Assembly (NCBI RefSeq): GCF_021049265.1
Contig: NZ_CP088018.1
Coordinates: forward strand, 2,418,001-2,482,000
Source of the DNA: Ruania suaedae
GTDB taxonomy: Bacteria > Actinomycetota > Actinomycetes > Actinomycetales > Beutenbergiaceae
Length of the DNA stretch: 64,000 nt
Reading direction: 5' to 3'
The notes beneath the pieces were generated by a model. It was not told the DNA's origin, did no database searches, and saw only the letters and a program-made list of their open reading frames with translations. Below are positions 18,117 through 29,421 of the stretch, one piece after another; positions within the stretch are counted from its first letter, which is position 1, and every line of letters starts with the position of its first letter. The position numbers and the translations under genes were made by a program.

Positions 18117-19129
18117 GTGGCCTCCGACAGGGTGGGGGCGGCGAGCGCTGCGGCGGTGAGGACGCCGAGCAGCATGGCGTCGGTGCCGGCAGCACGACCG
18201 GCCAGGGCGATCACGAGCGCGACCGCGCCGGTCCCGGCCACGAGCCAGGCCCTCAGGCCCCAGGGCAGCGGCCGGTAGCGGGTCCGCACCACCGCACGGG
18301 AGGCGAACACCGACGCTGCAGCTGCGACGGCAGCACCGCCGATCAGCACCGCGAGGCCCAGACCGCGGGGAGCGCTCGCATCGAGCAGGGCGTAGGTTCC
18401 GGCGACCGCGGCGACCAGCGCGATCGTCACTCCCACGGTGACCCCGCGGCGGCCACCGCGGCCCGGATGCACGCGGCCGTACCCGCGCGAGTCCATGGAG
18501 GCGGCCAGCTCGAGCGCCTGGTCGAGTGCCCCGGCGAGCACGGGGATCAACCGGGCCGAGAACGCGCGCAAGCCGCGCCGGGGCGTCCCGCGCAGGCCCT
18601 GCGCCCGGCGCACCCGGGCGATCGCGGTGATCAGCTGCGGTGTGACCGAGACCGCGATCACGGCGGCGGTGCCGAGGTGGTGCAACGAGCCGGGCAGGCA
18701 CCGCAGCGCCAGGCGCGGGTTGGCGATGGCGTTGACCGCGCCGAACGTGATCACCAGGGTGGCCAGGGACAGGCCGGTCAGCGCGGCGCTGGTCAGGCCA
18801 TCGGCGTGCACGGGCCCCAGCAGCGAGAGGTTCGTGAACCAGCCCGGCAGCTCGATCTGCGGCCATACCCACAGCACCGGGCTGGAGTCAGGCAGACCGA
18901 CCACGAGGTGGAAGCCGACCCGCACCGCCACGATGATCACGCCGAGCGCGATCGCGGCCGGGAACGCCTTCGCCCACGGCGAGTCCGCCCGGCACGCCAC
19001 CCCCACGAGCAGCACGGCCAGCAGGATCAGCACCGTGGCTGCACCGGCAGGCAGTCGCACGACGGCGACCGTCACCCCGGCCGCCCAGGCCCACCAGGCC
19101 AGGGGGTGGGTGAGGGCCGCCGTCCTCAT
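18113..19129 (-). CDS. EcfT transmembrane coupling subunit
   Basis: 338 residues, CbiQ/EcfT family. Several N-terminal membrane helices are followed by the cytoplasmic coupling region with the family motifs RRAQGLRG and ASMDSRGYGR, which contact the two ATPase domains. A hydrophobic C-terminal part of about four extra segments makes it longer than the usual about 260 residues. The start overlaps the stop of the upstream surface-protein gene by one base (TGATG), and its end overlaps the ATPase start. Confidence 0.94.
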   Translation of the reverse strand: MRTAALTHPLAWWAWAAGVTVAVVRLPAGAATVLILLAVLLVGVACRADSPWAKAFPAAIALGVIIVAVRVGFHLVVGLPDSSPVLWVWPQIELPGWFTNLSLLGPVHADGLTSAALTGLSLATLVITFGAVNAIANPRLALRCLPGSLHHLGTAAVIAVSVTPQLITAIARVRRAQGLRGTPRRGLRAFSARLIPVLAGALDQALELAASMDSRGYGRVHPGRGGRRGVTVGVTIALVAAVAGTYALLDASAPRGLGLAVLIGGAAVAAAASVFASRAVVRTRYRPLPWGLRAWLVAGTGAVALVIALAGRAAGTDAMLLGVLTAAALAAPTLSEAT

Positions 19130-19764
19130 CAGCGACGCGAGCGACGGCGCAGCACCAGGGCGATCGCGACCACGAGGACGATCCCGATCACCACGGCGAG
19201 GATCGGCAGCACCGGGGTGGCGGGCTCGTCTGCGCCCTGGTCGGTGCTCTGGTCGGCATCATCGACCGGCTCGGCCACGGCGAGCGCGTCGGCCGGAGCG
19301 ATGCCCGGGCCCTCGGAACCGTCGAAGTAGCGCCAGCCCTCGAGGGCCCCGGGGGCGGGATCGGCCTCGTCGGCGCCGACCTGGTAGCTGGTCCACTCGC
19401 CCTCGGCCTCGGCGCTCCAGTAGGACCAGTAGTTGCCGTCGAACTCCTCCGGGCAGGGGTCGGGCAGGCCGTCGATGGTGCAGATGAGGCCGGGCTGGGA
19501 GTCCTCCGGGGTGAATCCGGCCGATTCCAGCGCCTCGCGGCCGGTGGCCGGGTCGCCCTCGGCGCAGCCGACCTCGATGTCGCCACCGACGTCGGTGAAG
19601 TCGACCACGACGCTCACGCCGGCGCCCTCAGCACAGGCGGCGCCGACAGGCGCGGAGGTGGCCTCGGCCCCGGCGGAGGGGGCGCCGAACGCACCGGCGA
19701 GGGACGCCGTCGTGAGGGCCGCGGCAGCGGCGAGGGCCGGGAGGGAACGGAGGGTGAGCTGCAC
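19129..19764 (-). CDS. Secreted, membrane-anchored protein of the cobalamin ECF operon
   Basis: 211 residues: signal peptide (LPALAAAAALTTASLAG), an extracellular domain of about 130 residues with paired Cys (GAACAEG, EVGCAEG, LICTID, DPCPEEF) and an aromatic patch NYWSYWSAEAEGEWTSYQVG, then a Thr/Pro/Asp spacer and one C-terminal membrane helix ending RRRSRR. No LPXTG motif, so it is anchored by the helix. First protein gene after the riboswitch, so a surface corrinoid-capture role is a reasonable inference. GTG 19764 is preceded by AAAGG, about 9 bases upstream. Confidence 0.8.
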   Translation of the reverse strand: MQLTLRSLPALAAAAALTTASLAGAFGAPSAGAEATSAPVGAACAEGAGVSVVVDFTDVGGDIEVGCAEGDPATGREALESAGFTPEDSQPGLICTIDGLPDPCPEEFDGNYWSYWSAEAEGEWTSYQVGADEADPAPGALEGWRYFDGSEGPGIAPADALAVAEPVDDADQSTDQGADEPATPVLPILAVVIGIVLVVAIALVLRRRSRR

Positions 19765-19768
19765 GGTG

Positions 19769-19820
19769 GGTGCCTTTCGCAAGGGACGCGAGCACGCCAC
19801 GGCCGGCAGCCGGGGGCACC
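19769..19820 (-). promoter_or_regulatory. Candidate riboswitch expression platform
   Basis: On the minus strand GGTGCC (19815-19820) can pair with GGCACC (19769-19774), the latter overlapping the AAAGG ribosome-binding element just before the GTG start at 19764. Closing this pair would hide the site, the usual way cobalamin riboswitches in GC-rich bacteria block translation. Pairing is read from sequence; its use is inference. Confidence 0.5.
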
Positions 19821-19837
19821 ACCCGCAGTCCACGACG

Positions 19838-19942
19838 GGTCGAGTATCGAGGTCCTGGGCAGGTGATCCGACTCTCACGGTTGCGGGACAGCGCCGGAGT
19901 TGCACCGGCTTCCCCTGGGTCCAGGACTGAGAGCCCAAGTAT
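19838..19942 (-). ncRNA. Cobalamin (B12) riboswitch
   Basis: Read on the minus strand, the leader contains the conserved core GGGAAGCCGGTGCAACTCCG (about 19896-19915) followed by GCTGTCCCGCAACCGTGA, with the variable arms before it and a B12-box-like GATCACCTGCC downstream (about 19858-19870). This order of elements is specific to AdoCbl-type cobalamin riboswitches. It heads the surface protein-EcfT-EcfA-S component operon, so high cobalamin would switch uptake off. Its ends are approximate. The divergent adenosyltransferase gene starts about 57 bases away on the other side. Confidence 0.93.
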
Positions 19943-19967
19943 GGCGGTTCGCGGCCGGGGTGGGCGA

Positions 19968-19998
19968 ATGCTGAGCAATGCTGGGCCATGCTGGGGCG
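19968..19998 (+). repeat. Three tandem ~10-bp repeats, each starting with ATG
   Basis: ATGCTGAGCA, ATGCTGGGCC and ATGCTGGGGCG run directly into the ATG of the adenosyltransferase gene, so ATG triplets occur at 19968, 19978, 19988 and 19999. The one at 19978 is in frame with the gene. Purpose unknown; see findings. Confidence 0.75.
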
Positions 19999-20553
19999 AT
20001 GAGGATCTACACGCGCACCGGCGATGACGGCAGCACGGGTCGGCTCTACGGCGGGCGGATCGCCAAGACCGATCCGGTGATGGAGACCGGTGGGGACGTG
20101 GACGAGGTGGTCGCGCTGCTCGGGGTGGCTCGCGCGGCGTGCGACTCGCCGATCGCGGAGACCCTCCTGCGGCTGCAGCGCGAGCTGTTCGTCCTCGGCG
20201 CCGATCTGGCGGCAAACCCCGACCACCGGGACCGGCTCGAGCCGGGGGTCTCGCTGGTGAGCGAGGAGATGGTCACGGGCCTGGAATCGCTCATCGACGC
20301 ACTCGTCGAGGCCCGCCCGCTGAAGCCGGTGTTCGTGATCCCGGGCGCCACGGCCACCGGTGCTGCGCTGGATCATGCGCGGGCGGTGGCGCGGCGTGCG
20401 GAACGCCACGCCCTCGCGGCCCGGGAGGCGGGAGCGCCGGTGAGCACGGTGGTGAGCCCTGCCGTCGGGCACTACCTGAACAGGCTCTCGGACCTGCTGT
20501 TCGTGCTCGCCCGGCACGCCGCCGGGGAGACGGAGGAGCCCACCACCCGCTGA
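19999..20553 (+). CDS. PduO-type ATP:cob(I)alamin adenosyltransferase
   Basis: 184 residues. It adds the 5'-deoxyadenosyl group to cob(I)alamin, making coenzyme B12 in the cytoplasm. Family marks: N-terminal IYTRTGDDGSTGRLYGG (ATP-binding loop), LLRLQRELFVLGADLA, and the C-terminal ARRAERHALA followed by YLNRLSDLLFVLARHA. ATG 19999 gives the family N-terminus; an in-frame ATG at 19978 would add seven residues. It diverges from the riboswitch-controlled corrinoid importer, which fits import followed by activation. The stop codon is the loop of a perfect hairpin. Confidence 0.95.
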   Translation: MRIYTRTGDDGSTGRLYGGRIAKTDPVMETGGDVDEVVALLGVARAACDSPIAETLLRLQRELFVLGADLAANPDHRDRLEPGVSLVSEEMVTGLESLIDALVEARPLKPVFVIPGATATGAALDHARAVARRAERHALAAREAGAPVSTVVSPAVGHYLNRLSDLLFVLARHAAGETEEPTTR

Positions 20554-20566
20554 GCGGGTGGTGGGC
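20538..20566. terminator. Perfect 13-bp hairpin with stop-codon loop
   Basis: Arms 20538-20550 (GCCCACCACCCGC) and 20554-20566 are exact reverse complements; the 3-base loop TGA is the adenosyltransferase stop codon. There is no T-tract, as is common for actinobacterial hairpin terminators. Lying between convergent genes (the next one ends at 20573), it could stop transcription from both sides. Confidence 0.7.
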
Positions 20567-20572
20567 CCGGGC

Positions 20573-21580
20573 TCAGCGCGTCGAGAAGGCCGCGTCGAAG
20601 GCGGCCTCGGAGGGCTCGTACTTGCTGAGGGTGCGCACGAACTCCAGCGCCTCCGGGGCGCCGACGAGCCGGTCCATACCGGCGTCCTCCCACTCGACCG
20701 AGAGGGGGCCGTCGTAGCCGATGTGGTTGAGGGCGCGGAAGGCGTCCTCCCACGGCACGTCGCCGTGGCCGGTGGAGATGAAGTCCCAGCCGCGCCGCGG
20801 GTCGGCCCAGGGCAGGTGCGAGGAGAGCCGGCCGTTGCGGCCGTTGTTGATGCGCACCTTGGTGTCCTTGCAGTGCACGTGGAAGATCTTCTCCGGGAAG
20901 TCGAGCAGGAATCCGACCGGGTCGAGCTGCTGCCAGACCATGTGGCTCGGGTCCCAGTTGATGCCGAAGGACTCGCGGTGACCGATGGCCTCGAGGGTCT
21001 TGACGGTGGTCCAGTAGTCGTAGGCGATCTCGCTGGGGTGGACCTCGAGGGCGAACCGCACGCCCTGCTCCTCGAAGACGTCCAGGATCGGGTTCCACCG
21101 GTCGGCGAAGTCCTGGTAGCCGGCCTCGACGAGCTCGTCCCGCACCGGCGGGAACATCGCCACGTACTTCCAGATCGACGACCCGGTGAAGCCGGTGACG
21201 GTCTTGACCCCGAGTCGCTTGGCGGCGCGGGCGGTGTTCTTGAGCTCCTCCGCGGCCCGCCGGCGCACGCCTTCTGGGTCACCGTCGCCCCACACCGAGT
21301 CGGGCAGGATGTCGCGGTGGCGCTCGTCGATCGGGTCGTCGCACACCGCCTGACCCTTGAGGTGGTTGGAGATCGTCCAGACCTTGAGGTTGTTCTTCTC
21401 CAGGATCGCGAGCTTCTCGGCGACGTAGTCGTCGTCGGTGGCGGCGCGGTTGGGGTCGAGGTGGTCGCCCCAGCAGGCGATCTCGAGGCCGTCGTAGCCC
21501 CACTCGCCGGCCCGCCGGCACAGCTCCTCGAACGGCATGTCGGCCCACTGGCCGGTGAACAGGGTGATCGGTCGTGCCAT
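20573..21580 (-). CDS. Sugar phosphate isomerase/epimerase family protein (TIM barrel)
   Basis: 335 residues, xylose-isomerase-like AP2 TIM barrel. Metal-ligand positions typical of the family are visible: [23 protein letters not shown] and SVEWED, giving Glu, Asp, His and Glu. AAGGAG stands before ATG 21580. It lies 27 bases downstream of a Gfo/Idh/MocA gene in the same direction; this pair is often seen in inositol or 3-keto-sugar breakdown. The exact substrate cannot be told from the sequence. Confidence 0.92.
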   Translation of the reverse strand: MARPITLFTGQWADMPFEELCRRAGEWGYDGLEIACWGDHLDPNRAATDDDYVAEKLAILEKNNLKVWTISNHLKGQAVCDDPIDERHRDILPDSVWGDGDPEGVRRRAAEELKNTARAAKRLGVKTVTGFTGSSIWKYVAMFPPVRDELVEAGYQDFADRWNPILDVFEEQGVRFALEVHPSEIAYDYWTTVKTLEAIGHRESFGINWDPSHMVWQQLDPVGFLLDFPEKIFHVHCKDTKVRINNGRNGRLSSHLPWADPRRGWDFISTGHGDVPWEDAFRALNHIGYDGPLSVEWEDAGMDRLVGAPEALEFVRTLSKYEPSEAAFDAAFSTR

Positions 21581-21607
21581 GGGGGTGCTCCTTGTCAGGC
21601 GGGATGC

Positions 21608-22783
21608 TCAGGCGGGGACTTCTGTCCAGGTGCTGTTCTCGGCCGAGGACCGCTCGACGGCGTCGAGCACACGCTGCACGCGCAGTCCGTCGGCGAAGGA
21701 CGGTTCGGGCTGGGTGTCCGCGGCGAGCGCGGTGATCAGGTCGACCACCTGGTGGGTGAACCCGTGCTCGTACCCGAGGCCGTGCCCCGGGGGCCACCAG
21801 GCGGCGATGTAGGGGTGCTCACCCTCGGTGACCAGGATGGTGCGGAACCCGTTCGTGCGCGTGCCTTGGCGGGCGTCGAAGTACTGCAGCTCGTTGAGGC
21901 GCTCCAGGTCGAAGGCGAGCGAACCCTGGGTGCCGTTGATCTCGATGCGGAGCGCGTTCTTGCGGCCCCACGCGAATCGAGTGGCCTCGAAGGTGCTGAT
22001 CGCGCCGCCGGAGAGGCGTGCCAGCCAGATCGCGGCGTCGTCGACGGTGACCGGCCCGCGCTCGGTGCCCCCGACGCCGGCGATACCGACGCGCTCGGTC
22101 TCGACCGGCCGTTCCTTGACGAACGTCTCGGTCAGGCCGGCCACCCCGGTGATGTGCTCGCCGGTGATGAACTGGACGGTGTCGGCGATGTGGGCGCCGA
22201 TGTCGCCGAGCGCGCCGGAGCCGGCGACGTCCTTCTGCAACCGCCAGGAGAGCGGCGCCTCGGGGTCGGCCAGCCAGTCCTGCAGGTACTGGGCGCGCAC
22301 CTGGCGGATCTCGCCGAGCTCACCCTCGGCGATCAGCTGGCGGGCGAGCTGGATGGCGGGCACGCGGCGGTAGGTGAAGCCGACCATCGCCTTGGCGCCG
22401 TTCGGCGCCTTCTCTGCGGCGGCGGCCATCTGCTCGGCCTCGGCCACGGAGTTCGCCAGCGGCTTCTCGCACAGGACGTGCTTGCCGGCTTCCAGTGCGG
22501 CGATGGCGATCTCGGCGTGGGTGTTGCCGGGGGTGCAGATGTCGACCAGGTCGACGTCGTCGCGCGCGATGGCGGTGCGCCAGTCCGTCTCGGTGTGGGC
22601 CCAGCCGAGCGTGTCCGCCGCGGCGGCCAGGTTCTCGGGGTTGCGCCCGCAGATCAGGTGCTGCACGGGCCTGCGCGGCAGGTCGAAGAACCGGGGGGCC
22701 ACACGCCACCCCTGGGAGTGGGCGGCGCCCATGAAGGCGTAGCCGATCATCGCCACGTTCAGCGGCGGGGACTGGGTGCTCAT
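21608..22783 (-). CDS. Gfo/Idh/MocA family oxidoreductase
   Basis: 391 residues. N-terminal Rossmann domain with nucleotide loop IGYAFMGAAHSQGW, then the family motif VLCEKPLAN (its Lys is the usual catalytic/cofactor residue) and YRRVPAIQLARQL. The C-terminal part is the alpha/beta substrate domain (GDIGAHIADTVQFI, carrying the catalytic His region). ATG 22783 has GAGGAG about 10 bases upstream; a longer frame exists but lacks family sequence. Co-transcribed with the isomerase downstream and divergent from a ROK regulator. Confidence 0.94.
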   Translation of the reverse strand: MSTQSPPLNVAMIGYAFMGAAHSQGWRVAPRFFDLPRRPVQHLICGRNPENLAAAADTLGWAHTETDWRTAIARDDVDLVDICTPGNTHAEIAIAALEAGKHVLCEKPLANSVAEAEQMAAAAEKAPNGAKAMVGFTYRRVPAIQLARQLIAEGELGEIRQVRAQYLQDWLADPEAPLSWRLQKDVAGSGALGDIGAHIADTVQFITGEHITGVAGLTETFVKERPVETERVGIAGVGGTERGPVTVDDAAIWLARLSGGAISTFEATRFAWGRKNALRIEINGTQGSLAFDLERLNELQYFDARQGTRTNGFRTILVTEGEHPYIAAWWPPGHGLGYEHGFTHQVVDLITALAADTQPEPSFADGLRVQRVLDAVERSSAENSTWTEVPA

Positions 22784-22892
22784 CGGTGAGATCTCCTCGG
22801 GCCGTGCGTTCTCGGACGGTGCGGGTCCACGGTATCGGGACTTCTGCCGGGAGTCGAGCAAAAGTCACCTGTCCCCGGCTACGGTGGGATGC

Positions 22893-24056
22893 GTGTCCTC
22901 GTCTCCGCAGCTGCTGCAGGTGCTCCGCGACGGCGTGCCGCGCACCCGGGCCGACCTGGTGGCCGAGACGGGCCTCGCCCGCTCGACCGTGACGCTGCGC
23001 CTGGATGCACTGCTGCGCACCGGGCTGGTGCGCTCGGAGGCCGGGACGTCCACCGGTGGGCGGCCGCCGATCTTCGTCCGCTTCGATCCCGGCGCCCGGT
23101 CGGTCCTCGCGGTCGACCTCGGGGCGGCGCACGTGGCGGTTGCCGTCACCGACCTGGACGGGACCGTCCTGGCCGAGCACCGTGAGGATCTGGACATCGC
23201 CGCTGGGCCGGCGCCGGTGCTGGACCTGGCGGCGCGGCGCGGCCAGGACCTGCTGGACCAGGTGCAAGCCGGCGGCGCCGGGCCTCTCGCCGGGATCGGC
23301 ATCGGCCTGCCCGGGCCGGTGGAGCAGGCGACCGGACGGCCGCGGACCCCGCCGATCATGCCCGGCTGGGACGGTGCGGACGTCGTCGGGGTGCTGGGGC
23401 GCCGGTTCGGGGTGCCGGTGCTGGTGGACAACGACGTCGACCTGATGGCCCTCGGGGAGCATGTCACCGTCTACCCGGACACGGCGCACCTGCTGTTCGT
23501 GAAGGTGGCCACCGGCGTCGGGGCCGGCATCGTGGCCGGCCACCGGCTGGTGCGCGGCGCCGACGGCACGGCCGGGGATCTGGGCCACGTGGCAGTTCCG
23601 GGCGGGGCGCCCGTGCGCTGCAGGTGCGGGAACACCGGTTGTCTGGAGGCGCTCGCCAGCGGGACCGCGATCGTGCGCTCGGTGCGCGGGCTCGGGCACG
23701 AGGTGCGGCGGCTGGAGGAGGTGCAGGGCCTGCTCGAGGATGACGGGGTGGCGGAGGTGGTGCGGCTGGCCGGGCAGAGCCTGGGCGCAGTGCTCGCGAG
23801 CTGCGTCAACCTGCTCAACCCGTCGGTGATCGTGATCGGCGGACCGCTCGCGCACGAGCCGAGCCCGCTGTTCGAGGGCATCGAGCAGATGGTGCGAGGG
23901 CGCTCGCTGCCGCTGGCCACCAGCCGGCTGCAGGTGGTGGCGAGCCGGACGCACGGCCGGGCCGGGCTGCTGGGCGGGGCCAGAGCGGTGATCGACCGGG
24001 TGCTCGATCCGGCTGCCATGGACGCACCGGCGGGCGCGGAGCCGGCGGGCGGGTAG
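22893..24056 (+). CDS. ROK-family transcriptional regulator
   Basis: 387 residues. An N-terminal winged helix-turn-helix (TRADLVAETGLARSTVTLRLDALL) is joined to a sugar-kinase-like ROK domain: AVDLGAAHVAVAVTD, VDNDVDLMALGEH, the GxxGDLGHV turn (TAGDLGHVAVPGG) and the zinc cluster CRCGNTGCLEALASG. Probably a sugar-responsive repressor of the divergent oxidoreductase-isomerase pair (inference). TACGGT (22880-22885) lies 7 bases before GTG 22893, so a leaderless start; GTG 22884 is an alternative. Confidence 0.93.
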   Translation: MSSSPQLLQVLRDGVPRTRADLVAETGLARSTVTLRLDALLRTGLVRSEAGTSTGGRPPIFVRFDPGARSVLAVDLGAAHVAVAVTDLDGTVLAEHREDLDIAAGPAPVLDLAARRGQDLLDQVQAGGAGPLAGIGIGLPGPVEQATGRPRTPPIMPGWDGADVVGVLGRRFGVPVLVDNDVDLMALGEHVTVYPDTAHLLFVKVATGVGAGIVAGHRLVRGADGTAGDLGHVAVPGGAPVRCRCGNTGCLEALASGTAIVRSVRGLGHEVRRLEEVQGLLEDDGVAEVVRLAGQSLGAVLASCVNLLNPSVIVIGGPLAHEPSPLFEGIEQMVRGRSLPLATSRLQVVASRTHGRAGLLGGARAVIDRVLDPAAMDAPAGAEPAGG

Positions 24057-24059
24057 GCC

Positions 24060-24287
24060 TCAGCGCATTCCGACCTGCCCCACCACCCGCACCCGCACCG
24101 GCACACCCTCGACCTCCTCGCCGAGGAGCGTCCGCACCGCCTGGGCGACCGGCTCGGAGGCGACGTTGACGCGGACCGCATAGCCGCCGTCGTCCTCGGC
24201 GTGCAGTCCGACGCTCGTGTCGTGGCCGGCGAGCCTGGTGGCCACCTGGGCCTTGGCAGCCGTGGCGCGGCTCCGGTCGGTACTCAC
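24060..24287 (-). CDS. Small protein coupled to a trypsin-like protease
   Basis: 75 residues, no signal, no membrane segment. The second half (GGYAVRVNVAS, EVEGVPVRVRVVG) reads as a small alpha/beta unit of strands and one helix. It resembles the short GVPVxVxVxG-ending domains found next to the catalytic domain in some bacterial trypsin-like proteins, so an inhibitor, chaperone or detached propeptide-like role is possible. The ATG overlaps the protease stop (ATGA), so they are made together. Not a family I can name. Confidence 0.72.
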   Translation of the reverse strand: MSTDRSRATAAKAQVATRLAGHDTSVGLHAEDDGGYAVRVNVASEPVAQAVRTLLGEEVEGVPVRVRVVGQVGMR

Positions 24288-25264
24288 GCCGGCTCCTGCC
24301 GGTAGAGCTGGACCCCGAGGCCGTCCAGGACCAGCTCGATCGGGTTGGCGTAGGTCAGCCCCGCCCCGCCCGGGCCGCCCGTCTCAGATCCCGCGAAGAG
24401 CAGCCCGAGCGCGACGCCGTCGGTGGTGTGGATCAGCGATCCGGAGTCACCGCCGGCGGAGAAGTCGCCGTTGTCACCTTCGACCTCGACCTGGTTGTCG
24501 AATCGCAGCTGACCCAGCTCCGGTCCGTAGTCGACGACCACCTCATCGAGCTCGATCGCACTGATCCGGCCGGTGGTCACGCCCGTCGTCCTACCGATCT
24601 TGGTGACGCGCTCGCCGCCCTGGGCGGTGGCACTGGTGGTGACCGTACCGCCGGGGTGGCGCGGCTCGACGGTCGTCTCCTCGAGCCGCGCCAGGGCGGC
24701 ATCCACGGTGGCGACCTGACCGGGGCGCAGCGGGATCACGGCGTCCAGCACCCCGATCCGGTCGGCCGGTGTGCCGCCGTCGAGCGGGCCGGGCTGCAGC
24801 ACCGGATCGCCCGCGCCGGCGCGCGGGGAGCCTGCCAGTACATGCCAGTTGGACAGCGCGAACAGGGCGCCGTCGATGTCGGTGACGAAGGCGCCGAGCG
24901 TTCCGGCGGTGAGGTCCCGGTGCGCGAGGGACAGGCCGGGGCGCAGCGGGCGCACGCGCTGCTGCAGCTCCTCCGGCGCCGGGTCAGCCGGCTGGCTCAG
25001 CGCGCGGATCGGCCCGGTGTGGCGCAGGTCCAGCTCGGCCTCGGCTTCCCGGCGTAGTGCGCTCAGCGCGGCGCGGCAGGGTTCCTCCTCCAGGTACCGG
25101 ACGGCGATCGCGTAGTCGGGTTCGCCCGTGCTCTCCCGCGAGGCGAGCCCGAGTGCCAGCCCGCCCGGGCGCGCTCCCGCCACCCGCGCGTCCACATTCG
25201 TGAGTGCCTCGGCGGCGACGCCGACCAGGTGAGCCTTGTGTGCGCGGGCCTCCTGCAGGTGCAT
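24284..25264 (-). CDS. Trypsin-like serine protease, non-secreted
   Basis: 326 residues. Chymotrypsin-fold triad is recognisable: His141 in LSNWHVLA, Asp188 in TVDAALARL, Ser274 in GGDSGSLI. The about 120 residues before the fold are helical and charged; there is no signal peptide or membrane helix, unlike most S1 proteases. Repeated GRTTGVTTGRI near the barrel core is typical of the family. It follows a hypothetical gene by 12 bases and overlaps a 75-residue partner. A cytoplasmic processing or stress role is likely; target unknown. Confidence 0.88.
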   Translation of the reverse strand: MHLQEARAHKAHLVGVAAEALTNVDARVAGARPGGLALGLASRESTGEPDYAIAVRYLEEEPCRAALSALRREAEAELDLRHTGPIRALSQPADPAPEELQQRVRPLRPGLSLAHRDLTAGTLGAFVTDIDGALFALSNWHVLAGSPRAGAGDPVLQPGPLDGGTPADRIGVLDAVIPLRPGQVATVDAALARLEETTVEPRHPGGTVTTSATAQGGERVTKIGRTTGVTTGRISAIELDEVVVDYGPELGQLRFDNQVEVEGDNGDFSAGGDSGSLIHTTDGVALGLLFAGSETGGPGGAGLTYANPIELVLDGLGVQLYRQEPA

Positions 25265-25276
25265 GGCTCGAGTGTG

Positions 25277-25687
25277 TCAGTGGGTGGCCTGGCGGACCAG
25301 AGCCAGCACGGCGTGGGCGTAGGCGTCCTCCACGACGGCGGCCGCGTGGGTGCGCGAGGTGCCGTCGGTATCCCGCGCGCTCACCTCGAACCCGGAGTCG
25401 GTGCGGCGCAACGTCTCGAAAGTGGTGCCCAGCAACTCGCGCAACTGGTCCTCGCGGGGAAGCCAGAGGGCTTCATCGGCGGCGACGTTGTCGAGGGCCC
25501 ACTCGGTGGTGCCGTTGAAGTTGAGCACGGTGCCGGTGTCGTAGGTGCGCGGTTCGATCACCATGTGCGAGAGCGTGAACACCTCCTCGGACAGCGCCTC
25601 GGCCTCGATGCGGAACTGGTCACCCGGGGCCGGGTCCCAGCGCAGGCCGGAATCTCGAAGGGCGCGGGCGAGGTCGTCGCTGATCAT
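25277..25687 (-). CDS. Conserved-type hypothetical protein
   Basis: 136 residues, soluble, acidic. No catalytic motif that I recognise; there are helical ends and a beta-rich middle (RTYDTGTVLNFNGTTEWALDNV). Similar actinobacterial proteins are sometimes labelled pilus assembly protein CpaE, but nothing here shows an ATPase, so I do not adopt that name. CATACT (minus strand 25694-25699) lies 6 bases before the ATG, hinting at its own leaderless promoter between ligA and this gene. Followed after 12 bases by the protease gene. Confidence 0.75.
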   Translation of the reverse strand: MISDDLARALRDSGLRWDPAPGDQFRIEAEALSEEVFTLSHMVIEPRTYDTGTVLNFNGTTEWALDNVAADEALWLPREDQLRELLGTTFETLRRTDSGFEVSARDTDGTSRTHAAAVVEDAYAHAVLALVRQATH

Positions 25688-25702
25688 CGTTCCAGTATGC
25701 GC

Positions 25703-29409
<3,707 letters not shown>

Positions 29410-29421
29410 GGGAGTGACGAG

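Noticed and set aside
16560-18872. EcfA read as a longer protein that starts inside ecfT
   Set aside because: The added part is ecfT in another frame; ATG 18116 gives the ABC family N-terminus and an ATGA join.
20558-22789. 743-codon plus-strand open frame opposite the isomerase and oxidoreductase genes
   Set aside because: Antisense of two family-matched genes; no start signal and no domain.
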